Shown piece by piece: positions 7,891-18,650 of a stretch of DNA of 22,642 bases. The notes under the pieces were generated by a model. It was not told the DNA's origin and ran no database searches. It saw nothing but the letters and a program-made list of their open reading frames with translations. The DNA is from Ophiothrix spiculata (Eukaryota > Echinodermata > Ophiuroidea > Amphilepidida > Ophiotrichidae). Within the stretch, counting starts at the first letter, position 1. Each line of letters opens with the position of its first letter. The position numbers were made by a program, and so were the translations under genes. The stretch lies in NCBI GenBank assembly GCA_000969725.1, contig JXSR01S019113.1, one strand, 5' to 3'.

Positions 7891-9848
7891 CAATGATTTT
7901 TAATAACCATATAATTTGTCTTTGCAACATAATCCCGTTCAAAGCGTTTGTTTTCGAGAATGCAAAGTCGAAAACGATATTTTCAGGATTTTTTTTGCTT
8001 GCCAAAACTGCTGCCTAAGGCTACGCGAGACATCGCGTAATGTTTAAAAATTTGACGCAAAAGGCCGCTGGTTGTCCTACTGTTAAAGCTAAATACCATG
8101 CTCTTCGTAACAGAAATAAGAAAGGCTGTCGAAGATCCTTTTCTGGATGATTCAACAAAACAACAGCCGAATTAGAATAGCTTTGCCAGTGATCTGAACA
8201 TTCAAGTCAACCTACTACCCGATTTTTAATAGTCCTTATGCAACAGCGTATTGTTTTCTTGTTATTTCATTCCCATAGACATTCCTATTATAACAATTGA
8301 AATAGACAACAGCCTTTGTTACAAGTACGAACGTAAGCGCAGTTTGTCCACCGTTCAGATTGGGTACCTCCACTGAAATGACTATAACTTTAGAATGCTT
8401 GGTCCGATTTCAACACAATAAATTAGTTTGACTCAAACCTGGTCTAACTTCTTATTTGATTTAACCCTTAAAAATCTTCTGAATATACGGATTTTGTGTC
8501 TCGTTGATTTAAATGATTAATCGCCTTGTTTGATCAGCCCAGGGATAATATTCTGTTGGATAATACTTTTGAGCGACAAAAACTGTAGCTTCAAATTCAA
8601 TTTATCGGGTTCTGATTGATAGTTGATTCTTATTCCCTGAGATTTAGACAATTGAGTAAAGATTGAAATCTGCAATATATTTTCTCATTGAAGATCATTA
8701 TGTTTCTTTAAACTGAAATATATAACTTTCAACGAACTGCTCAAGCAACAAACTACAACTTACATTAACATGAAACCCCAGAAAAAGCCTGCAGCCAAAA
8801 GGAAACACATTTACCTAAAATAATGTTCTCTTTATGCACGTATGTTATCCCTTTTTGGAATAAAGTTTTCCGAAACAAGTAAGGCGTCGTTATTTTGGTT
8901 CGTAAAATAATTTGTATTGTATCATCCGCAGTTAAATGCTGAAAGGTAGAAACCACTTGTGAACACGCGTCAGTCATTAGAGTTTCAAGAGATCTTCTTG
9001 TACTTAAAAACGCCTTTTAGATATATTACCGTTATCAAGGAGCGTGTAAGCGTCAGTACACAATATCATGTGTACCTGGTTTTGAATTGTACGATGAATA
9101 TACTCATAATGCGCCTGCAGGTGAAATCCACTCTACATCTCTTAAGAATAATGTTTACATCATGGAAAAAACTCCAAGTAGTTAATATTGAAAACTTGGA
9201 ATTATGTAATAGAGAGTACATGCTTTATTTTATTGAGAAAATAACCCCATTAACTATCAATTAAAAATAAAACGTATGGTTTGCTATGATGTGAAGATGT
9301 CAACAATGCAAATATTTAGCATTTAGCATGTTTAGCTTTGATATCTCACTCAGCGACAGAGATGTGTTACATTTTATATATCATTTTTAGACAAAATGCT
9401 TATTCCATACACATAGCAAATACTTTTGTTGCTATACGCTAAAAATACAGAATAGATTAGAAGCATTTTTAAACAACACAGCCACGAAAATAACATTTAA
9501 ATTACGTCAATTTGAAAAAAGATAGTTACAGTATCTAAACTACACATAACATTACTTCTTGGCTTGGAATGCTGTAATCGCCAATTGAATTTAAGATCAA
9601 TTGAAACAAGTCTTTTTAATAAAAGATCGATACATGTATTTTTGGACATATTTTTTTATAAATGTTTTATAAACATGATAAATGGGTTTTTTTTTATCAT
9701 TATTTAATTAATTAATATATGCAATGATAGGTGTTTGAGGAAGCAATAAAAGCCCCGATCATTTATACAAACCGTTGACAGCGTCATTTTAATATGAAAA
9801 CGAAAATTGATTAAAGCTGAAGTGTTTTTCAAGTTCAATTTAAATGGT
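7891..9848. other. Long stretch without a supported gene
   Basis: AT-rich sequence with no recognisable domain, repeat pair or RNA gene. The plus-strand frame at 8959-9264 (101 codons, opening on GTG if taken in full) and the minus frame at 8765-8977 show no family signature and no plausible splice context. The short iteration TTTAGCATTTAGCATGTTTAGC-like sequence near 9315-9337 is a small local repeat. Confidence 0.5.
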
Positions 9849-10005
9849 GTTTTACATTCTCTACTCTGTTCAGAAACTTGTTAAGGGAAAAAATAGCACT
9901 TCAAACAATGATGCTGCGCTGCCGATTCTGTTAAATACCTCAGAGTTTTACATTCTCTACTCTGTTCAGAAACTTGTTAAGGGAAAAAATAGCACTTCAA
10001 ACAAT
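9849..10005 (+). repeat. 61-bp exact direct repeat, period 96
   Basis: Bases 9849-9909 and 9945-10005 are identical as read, starting GTTTTACATTCTCTACTCTG and ending CACTTCAAACAAT, with 35 unrelated bases between them. The period of 96 is a multiple of three, so a plus-strand frame (9844-10032) reads the same peptide, FYILYSVQKLVKGKNSTSNN, twice. Exact identity in an otherwise decayed neighbourhood indicates a recent duplication. The peptide itself is not one I recognise. Confidence 0.9.
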
Positions 10006-10009
10006 TCTC

Positions 10010-10440
10010 TTCAAATTTCTTCTTGCCCGTAAAACCGTAAGAATTGCTTCTGTGCAAATATAATTATTTTTTTTTGGCTGCATTTTCCCCCCGATTTTTC
10101 TGTGCTTTGGTCCTTTTTATATTCACTATTAATAACTAGACTTTCAACGCACAATTTATTTACATTGTTATTTTTTCAAGAGGAAGGGTCATTGACCCCC
10201 CCCCCCCAATTTAAACTGTAATATGTGATCATAAGTGCCCCTTGGGCACAAATGTTGTTATCTTAGATACGGTAATGTATTTGTTCAAATACGGCAAATA
10301 ACCGAATGTATCTTAATTCTTTTACCTATATACAAAGTAGGAAAACAAATCCTCAAATTCTACAAATACATTTAAAAATTGTTCACTTTTGTAAGCATTG
10401 ATGTGCCAAACAAACGAACAAAACAAAACAAAAACTTTGG
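10010..10440. other. Unassigned stretch with homopolymer runs
   Basis: It contains a T run near 10065-10076 and a C run of about a dozen near 10196-10207. The dyad GTGCCCCTTGGGCAC (about 10235-10249) forms a 6-bp stem with a 3-base loop. Nothing else is seen. Confidence 0.5.
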
Positions 10441-10560
10441 CCATTAACACAAATTCGCAATAAATTGCCGTCAGACACATATTTAGTATTGGAAATGTAA
10501 TGGTATGCTGTATTCCATCAAGACTTAAAGTGGTCATTGTTCCAGATACGAATGTAGTTT
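10441..10560. repeat. Diverged dispersed repeat, copy a (partner at 16993-17110)
   Basis: From CATTAACA through TGCCG and on to CATCAAGACTTAAAGTGGTC and CCAGATACGAA, this aligns to 16993-17110 at about 70% identity, with no gap over the 95 bases after TGCCG. In one minus-strand frame both copies give similar peptides, here TTFVSGTMTTLSLDGIQ. The differences are not concentrated at third codon positions and the partner copy has a stop, so an old repeat is at least as likely as a coding remnant. The family is unknown. Confidence 0.6.
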
Positions 10561-11530
10561 TAATAAGGGGGCTACAGTGGTCACAGATTTCAAAACTTTG
10601 TTCCAACATCAAAACTGTGGTAAATGCATTTCATTAAACTACAGAATATCTGCTTTCAGATACTGTTTGTTTGAGTTCAAACGGACATGTGGTTCCAAAG
10701 CTATGAGCATTTGAAGTACGGAAGTCACAAATAGGCGGATGTTTTGAACACAGATAATAACGAGCTGAAACGAGGCGATATGGGAATAATAATGCAGAGC
10801 CGTTATTTTGCAGTGTATATAACGAACGCAAGTTTATAACAGTATCATTCAAAATAAACAACACATGCGTGCAATATTATTTGTAATTTAAAAAGAAGTA
10901 GCAAAACTTGTCAAAATTAAAACAAAAAAATCGACAATTAAGGGTAAACTTTTTCGAATTAATCTAATGGCTTCATGTTTAAAAGTTCATGGAAATGAAA
11001 TATCTTGTAAAGATTTACAAATATAATCTAGCGATTCCATTCCGTAGGTAGTACGCAAAATACTGGTATACATAAGTAGGGAAATTCTTGCATTTTACTT
11101 TCATTTCAATGTTTAATGTATGTTTTAATTTCCCACGAAATACGACAGAACTTGTTACGAATAACATGTATAAAGATTGGTGGTTTTAGTTGCAGTCAAG
11201 TAGCGTATATAATAGTATCTTGACTCAGTGTAAAGTGTAAATACAACCTACATGCACTGATCTATTACCCTCATTAACCTATTTATTTTTTCGTCGATAT
11301 TGTCATATGTTTAATATAATGAAAAAGATTAGTATTCAATCCAATTCAATAGGTTTAACACTACAACAAATCGGTCGCTTCGTTTTTGAGATAATCAGCA
11401 TAAACTAGTAAAATGGTGGCGCTGTTAAATTTTTGTTTTTCTACTTCGAGAAATCAGATTACCAATTGCTAGCGGGAATTATTTTTTTTAAATCGAATAT
11501 TTGACACGAAAAAAATAGCTGGCCGCCATT
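10561..11530. other. Unassigned AT-rich stretch
   Basis: No supported gene. The minus-strand frame at 10634-10864 (76 codons) has no recognisable motif. A match to the YY1 consensus lies at the right edge (11522-11533). Confidence 0.45.
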
Positions 11531-11533
11531 TTG
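11522..11533 (-). promoter_or_regulatory. YY1-type consensus word
   Basis: GCCGCCATTTTG here is the reverse complement of CAAAATGGCGGC, the preferred site of the zinc-finger factor YY1 (Pho in flies). The same 12 bases recur exactly at 12002-12013. No nearby gene start is visible, so function is not shown. Confidence 0.4.
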
Positions 11534-11874
11534 AAACGGAATAATGCATTTTTAAATTTCTTGTTTTATATGAATTGTATTGAGTTGGTGAGTTGGTGTA
11601 TCGCTGAGTAAGCGATCAAAATCCTTTGTCAAAATGGACCCCCTCCCCCCGTTGTGCACTAACGGGATTCTAAAACACCCTGTTGTTCTTATGTCTTTGT
11701 TGTTGAAACGGAATAATGGATTTTTAAATTTCTTGTTTTATATGAATTGTATTGAGTTGGTGAGTTGGTGTATCACTGAGTAAGCGATCAAAATCATTTG
11801 TCAAAATGGACCCCCTCCCCCTGTTGTGCACTAACGGGATTCTAAAACACCCTGTTGTTCTTATTTCTTTGTTG
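11531..11874 (+). repeat. Tandem duplication, two 172-bp units
   Basis: Unit one is 11531-11702 and unit two 11703-11874, both opening TTGAAACGGAATAATG and closing TTCTTTGTTG or a close variant. I count about five differences, so roughly 97% identity. Each unit holds the run GGACCCCCTCCCCC and the internal doublet GAGTTGGTGAGTTGGTG. No conserved frame crosses the units. Confidence 0.93.
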
Positions 11875-12740
11875 TTGTTTTTTTAATAATTGCTCCTTGT
11901 TATATAGCGACCGTATATTATTTCGATTGTTCCTCGAGTTTGCTATTTTACTTTGGGTTTAAGCCTTTCACAAATAGAATTATAAAGGAGAATCAATCCT
12001 CGCCGCCATTTTGATTATACCGTCGTGTAATATTTGATGGCAGCCATATTTGTTTGTTGAGAGTGACTTTTTTACCTCCGGCATTTTACGGACGCTTGTG
12101 CTACACTTCGACACTTGTCAAAACTGAATCAGGGAAAAATTGGCGTATCTAGCTCGGAGCCAGTCTCAACAGACAATGCTGAACAAGGAAACACGGATTC
12201 CATGTGAAATGAAATGCACACGGAGTCTACGCGTCTAAACTCTATGAATCTTGAAAAAAAAACCCAGCCAATTAAAACTTTTAGTAAAGTATATGCATGA
12301 TATGGACTTGAGACTTAACAAACATGTTACAATTGCCGTTTTCTTCATTTATTAGCAAAAACAAAAACCGACGAAAATCGGAGATCGAGAAATTTTATAA
12401 CAATTTTGTGAAAAATTTGCCATTTTGCCTAAAGTCGATTTCTTCGGTCGGGAATACTTTGTGACGTCATAATTACGTAAAGTCTCAACCGATTTTCATG
12501 ATCTTGGTATCAATGGAAAGAGGAGACCCTACCCTATACTATAGTACCAAACAATTTTACAACTTTGGGGGTCACAATTTCAAAATTACAGGGGTGGTGG
12601 TAACCCCCCCCCCCTCATGAAGACGTGTTACAAAAAGGCTCAGGAAGGAAAGACGATGGCTAAACAATACAAAACAACCAGTTTACATTGAGGTAGAGTA
12701 CACGGGATATGCTATGGATCTTGTAACATAGTCTGATTGC
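11875..12740. other. Unassigned stretch with a C run and palindromic words
   Basis: No supported gene. It holds a second exact YY1-type word (12002-12013), TGACGTCATAATTACGTAA near 12471 (a CRE-like TGACGTCA followed by a near-palindrome), and a run of about a dozen C bases near 12605-12617. None of these sits near a recognisable transcription start. Confidence 0.45.
12002..12013 (-). promoter_or_regulatory. YY1-type consensus word
   Basis: An exact second copy of GCCGCCATTTTG, about 480 bases from the first. A related form with one change, GCGGCCATTTTG, is inside the foldback at 6931-6942, so these words may descend from repeats rather than from a regulatory region. Confidence 0.4.
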
Positions 12741-13978
12741 AAGTTGCATTCTTCAAGGTTTATAGAGTATAGTGAATATTTACGTGATCTGAAGCAATTG
12801 GGCCTGTTTAAGAACAAATACGGAGATACAATTATACATTTGCTCCTTGAAGGACAACAAGAAAAAAAAAATACGGTACCTGGTGATTTTCATGAGTTTT
12901 TATCGGTAAAATATTACCTCTCATGGCCATAAGCATTCTCTGATAAATCCAAACGGAATTAGATATGTCATCTTTGGTCTATTAGTGTTATTTTAATCGT
13001 GTGAAGTGATGTAGCGTGTAAATATTCTTTAGATCGACACTTTCATCCAAAAAATTTTAAGGCAAATGAGGTGTTTTTTTTTAAATAATATCATCTCATT
13101 TACTTCCAAAGATGGCGTCTGATTCATCAGGGGGATAACATTTCAAATAAATGAGTGAACAGTGTATAAAAGGTGTAATTAGACAGACTTCGTAATCTAA
13201 GATTACAGAGGGAAGATTAACTGGACACTAAGATTTTACGAAAAAAGGGGCGTGAATTAGGCTAAATACCTTGTACAATGACAGAATTACGGACAAATTG
13301 TCCGTTATTTTACAGCTGTCTATAAAATTCCCTGATGCTGCCGAGAAAATGTCATTTCCCCGGCAGCACATTTTCCAGGCTTTTTTTTTACAGTGTACCC
13401 GTGCAAGCGTCAAAACCGCAAGAATAATACACACATCTACTACATAGGTCAATTTGGTTCTCCAGGATATTCATTAAACCATGATTAACGTGTAATTATC
13501 CTTAGGTCAGTAAACTGACGATCATCTTTTTAATATCTCGGTATATATTCCACAATATTTTACTGTAGTTATCAACAAAAATCTGTCACCATAGCTGAAT
13601 ATTATCTTCAGATATAAATGACATCAGCCACTAGTACATATCATCACTCTAATAAAATTATTGCCGAACTAACATTTTTGCGAAATTGAGATTTTTTAAC
13701 TAAATCAGTTCTTTAGACTAAGAGGGACCTACTGTGAGCATGTTTTTTTTTAAATGCGACCTTAAACATCTGCTACTAAATCAAAATGAAAATTGATGAG
13801 CTTGTCAGATCGGCAATTTTATCATAAATTTGCGTAACTGATACTGTGTGTCAGTTAGGCAGTTTTCATCCATTCAACCCACAATAACAACTTGATTTAG
13901 TTAAGTAGATTATCCTTATGACACAAGGTTAGTCAAAACTATTTATTATTTGTACATTATTCAGTTTATTCCACGTGC
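12741..13978. other. Unassigned stretch with small dyads
   Basis: No gene that I can support; the 62-codon frame at 12744-12932 is discussed among the findings. Small dyads occur: GTAATCTAAGATTAC near 13191, ACGGACAAATTGTCCGT near 13288, and GTCAGTAAACTGAC near 13506. Their spacing and differing sequences give no common system. Confidence 0.45.
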
Positions 13979-14520
13979 CTAAATTCCACTAAATGCCTTA
14001 AGGGTCAATTTCTCAAAGTAGAAAGTTTGACCCATACAAAAGACTTGAAGGGAAATCACTGAACCAATAAATACTCTTGTGCAAAACGCTGCGGAATTAG
14101 TGGCGTCATTTTTTGCATAATGAGCCCTACACGTGCGATCTGGTTCCAAACAAATGAACATGTCCAGAATGGTTCCAAAGACCACACGTTTTAACACAAT
14201 ATACAAAAAAATGAGTACCCCCCCCCCCACGTGACCACTTTTTTTTAGAAGCCAAAATATACGCTTTTTCTCCCCTTTCACACCATAAATGGGGATTTTT
14301 CCGGAACGTACCATATTTCTTGAAAATGGCTGTTTTGATATCCCAAATGGTGTCACCTGATTTACCCTTCAATCATCAAAAACAACACTGATTCACCTTT
14401 TTTTTTGGTCACGCTGTGCCTGCAACATTAATCTTGACTGCTCCCAGGCTCACCGCCACTTCCCTACCAAAACAAACTTGAGTACCCCCTCCCCTCCCCT
14501 CATACAAATTTGTCTAACTG
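13979..14520 (-). repeat. Decayed dispersed repeat with GGGGTACTC borders
   Basis: On the minus strand the word GGGGGTACTCA occurs twice, around 14480-14492 and 14213-14228, about 267 bases apart. Both are followed by similar T- and A-rich text (AAGTTTGTTTTGGTAGGG against TTTTTTTGTATATTG). Sequences with such poly-G/TACTC borders are common in dispersed repeats of several marine invertebrate genomes, as I recall them; I cannot name the family. Open frames of 125 and 81 codons overlap here in different frames and cross the G run, so I treat them as by-products. Confidence 0.5.
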
Positions 14521-14975
14521 TACACATTTATTTCTTGACAGATAATGTTTCGACTGGTTTCAAATTTCCATCAAGAATGATATTACATTGGCATTGCTTA
14601 TTCCTGCCTAACTCACGGTCCTTGTAAAACTGGCAATCTAACAACTTGACACATAATATAATTGCCTATCTGACACATGTTTTTGCCTATCTAACTTTAT
14701 AAAATTGTCGAAATTATGTTTGGTGATTACGTAATACCTATTAGAACATGTCAACATGGCCATTATAGTTGCTTTGTATCATGACGTTTTTACCCAAGAA
14801 ATGAAATAAATAAACTAACGAAACCAGATTGTTTTTCTTGACTTTCTCAAAATTAAAAATAACCAATATATTATAGCAAATAGGCAATACTTTTATTAGG
14901 GTGACGATATATAAAGGAGGCCTAGCGCATCACATACATGTATAACAAATAAATAAAAAACAATATTTATACATA

Positions 14976-15665
14976 CAGGGCGTCTCAATAAAGTGTAACA
15001 CTCGGAACTTGCTTGTTTTAGGCATGAAATCGTGTCGTAATTTATACAAATAAAGCGATAGGAACACACGTTTCGGAATAACATTTTCAAACAATAGCAT
15101 GGTGTAAAAAACAGCATCCGTAAAGACATTTTCCATGATAAAATCTTTAATAACTTTAATTTAAAGAATCTCGTACTAATGATTCAAAGTCATAAAACAA
15201 AATATTGCACAATTTCCATACTTTGGAGTTGATAAATTGAACGCATCAGTGCCACATCCATCTGACAAGATTGTTAAAGATCATGATGAATGCACTTGCT
15301 GCATGATAGGATTAATTGATATCATAAGAACAATGCACTAACACCAGTGCTTATTGATGGGTGCAAATCAATTATTGCATTACAGTTTTCAAACCTTTTA
15401 CACATGTTTCATTGCTAGTGTTTGAAAATGTTATTCAGAAACGTGTTTCTATGACTTTATTGAAAAGTGGCACAGAGTGGATTTCGCTTACCTGCAAACA
15501 ATTGCGTATATCTCCAGATTGACAAAAGCTATCGTGATGGGGTAAATTGTACTGGAAAGATAGGTCCTTTATCTTGAATTTAACATCAAGTTTGTATAAA
15601 TTACGACACGATTTTTGCCTTAAACAAGCAATTTCCAAGTGTTACACTTTTATTGAGACGCCCTG
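14976..15665. mobile_element. Mariner-type non-autonomous element, 690 bp
   Basis: The terminal inverted repeats are about 75 bases. The left starts CAGGGCGTCTCAATAAAGTG (14976), and the right, read in reverse complement, starts CAGGGCGTCTCAATAAAAGT and ends at 15665. TA lies immediately outside both ends (14974-14975 and 15666-15667), the target duplication of Tc1/mariner elements. The inner parts of both repeats share AAATCGTGTCGTAATTTATA. The interior of about 540 bases holds no transposase motif. Minus-strand frames of 67-77 codons are translations of the repeats. Confidence 0.92.
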
Positions 15666-16342
15666 TAGTATGCCACCTAACAGAGCATAGATGCGAGAAG
15701 TGTTATAACTAAAGTTGTTTTCCTGGTTTCACACTTTCGCAAAATTTACAACGGGTTATTCATCAAACATGGGTTCAGCATGAATAATTAAGTACGACTT
15801 GTTTGAAATATTACTGTCATTCACTAATGGAAAGTTATACATTTTATCCATCTTGTTGTTTAAGTAAAGTAGTATACTACAGAATTGATGACCGTTTAAT
15901 GCCTGTTATTTTAAGTTTTATATACATTTACCACTTTCATCTTTTAGTGAACTAAATTCTTATTTAGAACTTTAAAACAATTTTTTGAATAGACTCATTA
16001 CATATAAGTTCGTTTAGGTCATCTGAGAAATGTAAAGGACTAAGAATATTCCCCTTTTATTCGCATTATTCAATAATTCAATACAATTTAAGAGTGTCAA
16101 ACGTAGATGTTTATAATGAAACTATCACATTTTTAAACGAAAATGTCACTTCTGTGTACCAGAACGCATTTTTTTGGTCAGCACGCATTCACGCAGCGCT
16201 GGTCGAGCCGTCATTTTTTAGAGTGCAAATATTCCCGTTTCCTATCTTTTCTTTCTACAAACTACAAGTCATGATTACGTAGAAATATGTGTTGAGACCA
16301 CGTTCTACACTTTGCACTATCTACAAAAGCCCTTCACAAACA
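15666..16342. other. Unassigned AT-rich stretch
   Basis: No supported gene or repeat. A plus-strand frame of 62 codons at 16094-16282 carries no recognised motif. Confidence 0.45.
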
Positions 16343-16468
16343 AATCAAGAAAAAGAACGAGCCTTTAAAACAACCATGCATGTTGAGCTTTTCAAACAAC
16401 CTTGTTGTGTCCATTTTATTTTAACAAAATCAAGAAAAAAGAGCTTTTCAAACGACCATGCATGTTGC
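16343..16468 (+). repeat. Short imperfect local repeat
   Basis: Three related pieces occur: GAGCCTTTAAAACAACCATG (about 16359), GAGCTTTTCAAACAACC (16385) and GAGCTTTTCAAACGACCATG (16441). The first and third are each preceded by AATCAAGAAAAA and followed by CATGTTG. This looks like a local duplication of about 90 bases with a partial middle copy. Confidence 0.65.
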
Positions 16469-16992
16469 CCATTTCATTAAGTAGCTTGGGGTAGTACATA
16501 CAAATATCCTAATAGCACGGAATTCACATTTCTTTCATAATGCACTTTATCTTCGGGATATTAAATCGAGTGGTTTATTCTATACATTTATTTTTAAAGG
16601 TCCTTATCACTACATATCTGTAGGAACACGACCCGTATATACCGTTATGCAAAAATGTTCGTTTGTTCTGAGCATCTTTTCATTTTTTCATTAAATAACC
16701 ATGTAATTTTTTCCAGTTCCGCCTATTTTAATCATAATGCCATATTCAGTACACTACTTGACACCAGAATTAACAGATAGCAACGCATTCTGTGGAATTG
16801 GTTAAACATTCAACTGTAGTTTGTTCCAAATAAATCGAAATACTAGTAATTTGACATGTTTTACTGTTCCAATAAGCAGAATTATGTCATTCTCAAAATC
16901 AAACTTAAAACCAAAATACCAAAATATTAGATAATTCTAAAGATATTTTCAATCCTGTTTCTTGTCATTGCTATTGCCTTTAAAGATCCTTT
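16469..16992. other. Unassigned AT-rich stretch
   Basis: Nothing that I can support was seen on either strand. Confidence 0.45.
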
Positions 16993-17110
16993 GCATTAAC
17001 AAGATTTGGAGTTGCCGCCGGATATACATTTATTATTTGGACTCTAATTGCATGTCGTATTACATCAAGACTTCAAGTGGTCACTGAACCAGATATGAAC
17101 GTCGCTGTTG
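16993..17110. repeat. Diverged dispersed repeat, copy b (partner at 10441-10560)
   Basis: TGCCGCCGGATATACATTTA through CATCAAGACTTCAAGTGGTC and CCAGATATGAAC aligns to copy a at about 70% identity. In the minus-strand frame matching copy a, the peptide reads TFISGSVTT, a stop, then SLDVIRHAIR. Homology beyond about 17110 is too weak to call. Confidence 0.6.
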
Positions 17111-17595
17111 ACTGTAATGGGTGTTAAAGATTGCTTCTAATATCCCATTTTCCAAAGTACTGAAGTAGAACAGTGTCCCATTTCAAGAATTTGAACAAAA
17201 TGTATTATATAGAAAAGGAGAGTTGTTTCAACACATTATATATAACGCGAATCCATTTCATCAAACGCAGAATTAAAGTCGTCGGCATCCAGCAAGCCGG
17301 AATAAGACGGATATTTTTACAAAAAAGGTAAACTATATTTTCATGATTGTCATCCATGTTCTGATGAATAATTATGAGTTTTAAAATTATGAATACCCGT
17401 GGAGGCTCGTGTAATCTATTATCTTAGTAATTCTTTAGTCTTACTCCAAAAAATATAGCTTTTGTATTATTTAAAATATAGTGTAAGAGTATTAGTTATA
17501 AACCATGCATATTTGCATATCTGAATTGGAAAAAAAATGAGTCTGCTACTTATAGGGCTATGTTTTATCACTATAATAAACATTTATGTTATTAA
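17111..17595. other. Unassigned stretch upstream of the LINE fragment
   Basis: AT-rich sequence with no domain. It could include more of the decayed LINE, but no reverse-transcriptase motif is legible before 17596. Confidence 0.4.
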
Positions 17596-18050
17596 ATGAA
17601 TTCTGCCAATTGCAGAGGTATCAGTGCAAGTATTAATCAATGCCAAATCAGGCCGACAAGGTGGTCTGTTCCATCATCCAAAACCACATATATAATACAT
17701 AGAAAAAAAAAGCAATCTTATCTTAGTCCTGGCAGAAGTACTGTAGACCAACTGCTTTCTTTACGTCAACTGACAAAAAAGGGAATTTTGGTAGGGAAAC
17801 CACTCTAATGTTGCTATAGTTGCTATACTGACTTTCAAAAACCCTTCCTTTGATATTATGTTGCAGGATGGACTCTTGAGGGCCATGGATCATCTAGGCA
17901 ATCCTCTAAAAATAATAAGGCTTTACTGTACCCTACGTATGTCAAAAAGCTCCGTCCGAGTAAATCAAGATCTCACTGACTCTTTGCCTACCAACACTGG
18001 TAGGTTGCAACATTACCCCCTATGGAGTTCTTGTTACAAAATATAGCTCC
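17596..18050 (+). mobile_element. Decayed LINE reverse-transcriptase fragment
   Basis: Three plus-strand pieces read as the finger and palm region of a non-LTR retrotransposon reverse transcriptase. First comes NCRGIS, then SPGRSTVDQLLSLRQLTKKG (within 17596-17808), the counterpart of the family's GFRPGRSTVDQI block. Next, after stops, DFQKPF near 17831 corresponds to motif A (DF-KAFD), with the second catalytic-region Asp out of frame. Then DGLLRAMDHLGNPLKIIRL and KSSVRVNQDLTD (17858-18046) lead to TGRLQHYPL where the family has TGVRQGCPLSP. At least one frameshift (near 17845) and in-frame stops separate the pieces, and the FADD block is absent. The clade is uncertain; the wording resembles CR1- or RTE-like enzymes. 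It is a 5'- and 3'-truncated fossil. Confidence 0.8.
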
Positions 18051-18650
18051 GGAGGACAAGGGTTAAAGTAAATCATGTGAATACATGGTATTCTAATAAG
18101 CTGTGTTAGTTTTAGTCACTAACTCCTTTATAAATAAACATGATAAATTTGGAAACTAGCGCACAAGACCAAACCGTTTGTGCCTTTGACAAAATTAGAG
18201 CAATACATTGGTTACAAAATGGCGCAAAAGTGTTGTCTGGAGCATAAACAGCGCTACTTATGTAAATAGATGTCCACATTACCCCCATTTCCTCGTTACC
18301 TTACCTCGACACGGAATACAAATTGCATATAATTTGCTGCGTCTACCAATTAAAAACAAACTGTGTGGTGGGTGAATTTTTAGAAGACGCAAATTTAATT
18401 GATTTGAGTTTTCTTGAAACAACCATGTGTTGTTTTACAGACAGATGTTTTCATAAAATTATGACCAGATCAAATAAAATGATTGGTAAAGTTACCTGTG
18501 GAAATGTCTATTAGTTGTTCTAAAGTCACAATTGGTACAGTTTTTAAGAAATCGTATTTGCTTATTTCTGCGTGCTGGATTAGTCTGGATGAAATCCCCC
18601 AACATGCCATCCAACTGCCAATCTTAAGCAGTTTAAAGAATCCATCAGCA
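18051..18650. other. Unassigned stretch downstream of the LINE fragment
   Basis: No further reverse-transcriptase motif is legible. A minus-strand frame at 18470-18706 runs from inside the neighbouring MITE into this flank. Together with a frame at 18960-19036 on the other side it might hint at an interrupted coding piece, but an in-frame stop lies immediately upstream and I recognise no domain. Confidence 0.4.

Noticed and set aside
8959-9264. Plus-strand 101-codon frame
   Set aside because: It opens on GTG if taken in full and has no motif, splice context or repeat support; this length is expected by chance in 22 kb of AT-rich DNA.
13979-14372. Minus-strand frames of 125 and 81 codons
   Set aside because: They overlap in different phases, cross a poly-G run and coincide with a G-rich-bordered repeat. 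No domain recognised.
14896-15638. Minus-strand frames in the 690-bp element as mariner transposase
   Set aside because: They translate the terminal inverted repeats and interior; no transposase motif or catalytic spacing is present.
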